A stretch of DNA of 64,000 nucleotides from Siderastrea radians (lineage: Eukaryota; Cnidaria; Anthozoa; Scleractinia; Rhizangiidae), in contig OZ024892.1 in NCBI GenBank assembly GCA_964017195.1, positions 11,251,801 through 11,315,800 on the forward strand, read 5' to 3'. The position numbers and the translations under genes were made by a program. Below the pieces are notes generated by a model, which was not told the origin of the DNA, did not search any database, and was given only the letters and a program-made list of their open reading frames with translations. This document shows, piece by piece, positions 60,686 through 64,000 of this stretch; within the stretch, counting starts at the first letter, position 1; each line of letters starts with the position of its first letter.

Positions 60686-60775
60686 AATAAACGAGCAGGA
60701 GTGTTTTATCAAGTTTAAAACACGAGGCGAAGCCAAGTGTTTTAGACTTGATAAAGCACGAACTGCGAGTTTATT
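60686..60775. repeat. Palindrome
   Basis: AATAAACGAGCAGGAGTGTT and its inverted copy around GAGGCGAAGCC. Confidence 0.75.
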
Positions 60776-61936
60776 GAACGGCTTCAAAAACCTGTTGATG
60801 TAGATCTTTTCATTCTTGCACCAGGGGCCGCCCCTGTCTTGCACTGATATTTAGATTTTGGGTTATTTTGGCCATGAAAATTGGACATAAAGTTCAGCCG
60901 TGTCTTTATCAGATTTATTGCGGTGTTGCGGTGTCGCTAATTTTTTTGTGCGGTGTTGCGGTGAATAAAATCCCATCTCGCGGTGTTGCGGTGATCTCAA
61001 ATCGTACGGTGTACGGTGTTTTTGATTTTAAACCTGCGATGTTCGGTGAAAAAAACTTCTTGCGGATCCTTTGCATTGTTGTGGTTTATTGTTTGACACA
61101 TTTGACCGACTTACCCTTGTCGAGTAACTGACAAAACCTGTTTTAATACATTCGTCAAACCTTCGATTATCACCCTTTTATGCATGAAAATGCCTTAACT
61201 GGAAGAAATCTTCACAGCAGGGACATCTTGTGTCATCGCTACGAGAGTGCCGCAGTTGATACATGAATTCGGGAAGAAAGCCAAGTGAAGGCGTTGAAAA
61301 GCTTTTCGGAAAAATAAGATAAAGTAGAAAAGAAGAAGCAAAGACGCCGTCTATTTGTTTAATAGACGATAAAGGAACGCTATCATCATCCCAGAAAACA
61401 TTAAAACGCGAAACTGAGCAAGTGAGCTCGTGGCAACCACGACCGCGTTGGTCAGCGGGAACGTTGCCTGTTCATCTTCGTGGTCTGCACATGTTGGCTG
61501 CAGCAACAGTACAGACATCATCAGTATCCGTGTGATTTACGTGCAGACCACAAGGTGAAAACAGCGGTAACGTTGCCTGTTCATCTTTGTCGTCATGTAC
61601 CTAAGACAAAATGTTGGCTGCAGCAAGAGTACAGACATCAGTATCCGCGTGATTTACGTGCAGACCACAAGATGAAAACAGTATGGCTTTGTGATTTGTA
61701 TCTGTTGAGTGGAAAATAGCTGAGGTAATAACATTTGTTTAAATGAAAAATATTACATCACGTGCGGACGTTTTCCCGTTTTCAAGAAGCTTTTTAGATC
61801 ATTTAAATCGTAGGACAAAAATTAAATTGCGGTGTCGGTGTTTCGTCAACTTTTTTTGCGGTGATGTGGTGTTCGTTATTTTTTTCTGCGGTGTTGCGGT
61901 GTTGACAGTCCCCCAATGTCCCCCTCATTAAACATT
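60776..61936. other. Insert within LINE 3' region, GCGGTG repeats
   Basis: GCGGTGTTGCGGTG clusters at 60919-61020 and 61830-61905 bracket this segment. A tandem repeat of about 108-115 bases lies at 61462-61680 (CGTTGCCTGTTCATCTT twice; GATTTACGTGCAGACCACAA twice). No gene. Confidence 0.55.
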
Positions 61937-62155
61937 AATTTCCTTTGTATTTTCTTAATGGATTATTAATGAGTTTTTGAAGAAGATATGTAATTTCCCT
62001 TTTATACTCTTTTAAAATCCTTGTACATAATTTTAAAGTAATTTTTAATTTTTTTTAATTTTTATCGTGTAGTCATAGTTTACGCAGGGCCCCTTTTCCA
62101 ATCGCTGATAGGGCTACCCTGCCTAAATAAAGTTGACTTGACTTGAAACGAACCC
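61937..62155 (+). mobile_element. LINE 3' UTR-like tail
   Basis: AGGGCCCCTTTTCCAATCGC, GATAGGGCTACCCTGCC, then AATAAAGTTGACTTGACTTG, typical of a CR1/L2-type 3' end and possibly the displaced tail of the LINE at 58395. Confidence 0.5.
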
Positions 62156-62294
62156 TCCCCACCCTCCAGGAGCGTTTTTGTCGTTGTTTGTTGTCATAGG
62201 TACTTAGAGGACAAATTAACCAATCAAATGTTGTGTTTTACGCATTTTTTGTGAGATGAGCCCCGAATGTTTTAACTCGCGCGATCGAATTAAG
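62156..62294. other. Upstream of the piggyBac ORF
   Basis: Contains a TTAACC at 62217 but no convincing inverted terminus can be tested, since the right end lies outside the window. Confidence 0.4.
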
Positions 62295-64000
62295 ATGGCT
62301 GACAAGGGGGACCACGTTTCAGATAACGCGTCAGATTTTGAGGACTCAGGGGACGAAGAAAGTCTCTATGGGTTTAATACTAGGGGAACTTTTTCTAACG
62401 ATGATTCCGATCTCGATTTTAGCGATTTAGATAGCGACGAAGATGGGAGTGAAGCTGGAGAAGATGCCGAACAAGAGGTGGGTGATAATGAAGATTTTGA
62501 TGAATTGCCCTGGACCGACCAGCTCACTGACCTTCGTATTCCTGATTTTGTTTCGGCTTCCGGCATTAATTTTCAGCTTCCCGATGATCCCAAACCAGTA
62601 GATTTGTTTTTAGCTTTTATTGGTGATGATTTGCTAAATAAACTAGTTACAGAAACTAACCTTAATGCTCGCCAAAAGCTTGCAGATTTCCCCGCGCGCC
62701 TCGCGAATTTTCAACCCGTTACGCTCGCTGAATTGAAAGCTTTCATTGCGGTAAATATAATTATGGGCATGGTTAGGCTTCCCACTGTAGATTTGTACTG
62801 GTCAAGCGATCATTTTTTCGGAAATCTAGGAATTAAGAAGGTTATGCCAAGGAATAGATTTAGGGAAATTAGCAGATTTCTTAATTTCAATGATTCCACT
62901 CAAGAAGTGGCCCGTGGAACTCCCGGCTATGATCGACTGTTCAAGGTAAGGCCCGTGCTAAATTATGTTAGAACTAAATGCGAAACCAATTTCAATCCCA
63001 CTAAAAATATTTCTGTCGATGAAGGTATGGTTCCATTTAAGGGTAGGCTTTCTTTTCGTCAGTACATGCCGGCAAAGCCGACAAAATACGGAATCAAGGT
63101 TTGGATGGCCGCAGACTCAAGCAACGGGTACGTATTGAATTTTGATGTTTATTTGGGGAAGGAAGCGGGGCAACGGCGAATTCATGGTTTGGGTTATGAT
63201 GTTGTAACTAAGATGATTACCCCTTTTATGAATAAAAACCACCATGTTTATTTCGATAATTTTTTCAGTTCGGTTAGGCTGTTAGAACATTTGCGGGTTC
63301 AAGACACTTTCGCTTGTGCGACCGTGAGAGCAAATCGCAAAGACTTGCCGCCATGTGCACGGCAAAAATTGCGTCCCGGGGGAAAGATTGTTAGGCAAAA
63401 GGGTAAGATAGTTTTTACTAAATGGCATGATAAAAGGGATGTCCTTGTCCTTTCCTCAAATTCAAGTCCAGATGCCCCTGATGTTGTCATTCGAAGACAC
63501 AATCAACAGGTCCACAAGCCAGCTGTAATCGCTCTGTACAACGAAAGCATGGGGGGTGTTGATCTCGCTGATCAACTTCGTAAGTATTATTCAACAGGCC
63601 GTTCTTGTAAGAAGTGGTATAAGTATTTGTTTTGGTATTCCATTGATGTTTCAGTTTGTAATGCTTTCATTTTGTACAATCATTTCTGTGTTGGGCAGGG
63701 GAAACCCAAATTGAAGCAGATGGATTTTCGCACTACTCTTTCAAAGCAACTTATTGGGGGGTTTTCATCTAGCGTTTCGGCCGCGCAATCAACAAAGCGT
63801 CGCAAAATTGAGAATTTTTCGCTCGAAGAGGAGAACGCTGGTAAGCATTTGTGTGAGAAAATTAAGGGTATTAAGAGGGGGAAAAGACAGTGTGTTCGGT
63901 GTAAGAGGGTGGGAATTAAGACTCCAAAGGGCGGGCCTGTAGAAACTAGTTATGAATGCGTGCAGTGCGGGGTTGCTTTGTGTCGGGTAAATTGTTTTGC
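62295..64000 (+). CDS. piggyBac transposase (PGBD-like), open to window end
   Basis: 568 codons without a stop from ATG 62295 (AAGATGGCT), continuing past the edge. DDE transposase of the piggyBac family, which cuts and pastes at TTAA by a hairpin mechanism. Residues 1-75 are an acidic, disordered stretch (DDSDLDFSDLDSDEDGSEAG). The catalytic residues are D242 (ISVDEGMVPFKGR), D321 (VYFDNFFSS) and D423 (GGVDLADQ) with D426; the spacings of 79, 102 and 3 match the 78, 101 and 3 I recall for the cabbage-looper enzyme. The end shows a basic patch (KRRKIENF, IKRGKRQ) and cysteine pairs CVRC, CVQC and C-VNC, the start of the C-terminal RING/PHD-like DNA-binding domain. No frameshift anywhere, unlike every other element here, so it is either young or domesticated. 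Confidence 0.95.
   Translation, partial: MADKGDHVSDNASDFEDSGDEESLYGFNTRGTFSNDDSDLDFSDLDSDEDGSEAGEDAEQEVGDNEDFDELPWTDQLTDLRIPDFVSASGINFQLPDDPKPVDLFLAFIGDDLLNKLVTETNLNARQKLADFPARLANFQPVTLAELKAFIAVNIIMGMVRLPTVDLYWSSDHFFGNLGIKKVMPRNRFREISRFLNFNDSTQEVARGTPGYDRLFKVRPVLNYVRTKCETNFNPTKNISVDEGMVPFKGRLSFRQYMPAKPTKYGIKVWMAADSSNGYVLNFDVYLGKEAGQRRIHGLGYDVVTKMITPFMNKNHHVYFDNFFSSVRLLEHLRVQDTFACATVRANRKDLPPCARQKLRPGGKIVRQKGKIVFTKWHDKRDVLVLSSNSSPDAPDVVIRRHNQQVHKPAVIALYNESMGGVDLADQLRKYYSTGRSCKKWYKYLFWYSIDVSVCNAFILYNHFCVGQGKPKLKQMDFRTTLSKQLIGGFSSSVSAAQSTKRRKIENFSLEEENAGKHLCEKIKGIKRGKRQCVRCKRVGIKTPKGGPVETSYECVQCGVALCRVNCF

Noticed and set aside
63754..63942. 62-codon frame overlapping the piggyBac gene
   Set aside because: Out-of-frame shadow of the transposase reading frame.

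Overview
The window is nuclear DNA of an invertebrate animal, most likely an anthozoan cnidarian (stony-coral-like). I infer this from intron-rich metazoan housekeeping genes, GT-AG introns filled with hAT-, TTAA-, MULE-, DIRS-, L1-, CR1/L2- and SINE-type repeats, palindromic MITEs and minisatellites of a kind I associate with coral genomes, and AT-rich intergenic DNA. The species cannot be named from the sequence alone.

Two host genes are well supported and lie tail to tail. (1) The + strand 11384-33184 carries a complete nine-exon gene for the branched-chain 2-oxoacid dehydrogenase E1 alpha subunit (BCKDHA): 447 codons, every splice junction is GT-AG and phase-consistent. (2) The - strand 53691-37636 carries six exons of an APMAP-like gene (single-pass membrane protein of the strictosidine-synthase/SMP-30 beta-propeller family); its first, short cytosolic exon was not found. 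A direct segmental duplication (about 32.84-36.54 kb and 54.13-58.07 kb) placed a second, intact copy of the BCKDHA terminal exon upstream of the APMAP transmembrane exon. That distal copy keeps residues that, from memory of the human protein, look ancestral.

The rest is mobile and repetitive DNA. 0-1.2 kb: a frameshifted repetitive hypothetical gene. 3.7 kb: a hAT-like palindromic MITE. 4.06-4.54 kb: an exact 240-bp tandem duplication beside a 20-bp minisatellite split by a 1.24-kb foldback element; a near-identical copy lies in opposite orientation at 19.65-20.88 kb. 8.4-11.0 kb: a dead DIRS-like pol interrupted by a 1.43-kb TIR element with a 9-bp target duplication that holds a RecQ-helicase-like fragment (a Pack-MULE-like arrangement). 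17.5-23.6 kb: GATC-rich minisatellite blocks in inverted arrangement, possibly one 6.1-kb foldback. 38.2-44.6 kb: a three-layer nest (hAT-like MITE inside an L1-like LINE inside an older LINE) in an APMAP intron. 46.26-52.51 kb: a 6.25-kb giant palindromic element whose arms are about 1.1 kb of unique sequence plus arrays of a 51-bp minisatellite, lying in another APMAP intron. 58.4-60.6 kb: a CR1/L2-like LINE. 62.3 kb to the window end: a completely open piggyBac transposase with a correctly spaced catalytic triad.

Functionally, the mitochondrial E1 alpha enzyme is the only fully reconstructable host product. The mobile elements account for nearly all intron expansion (intron 4 of BCKDHA is 9.8 kb, the APMAP intron between exons C and D is 7.0 kb). 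The window has no CRISPR, operon or other prokaryotic organisation.
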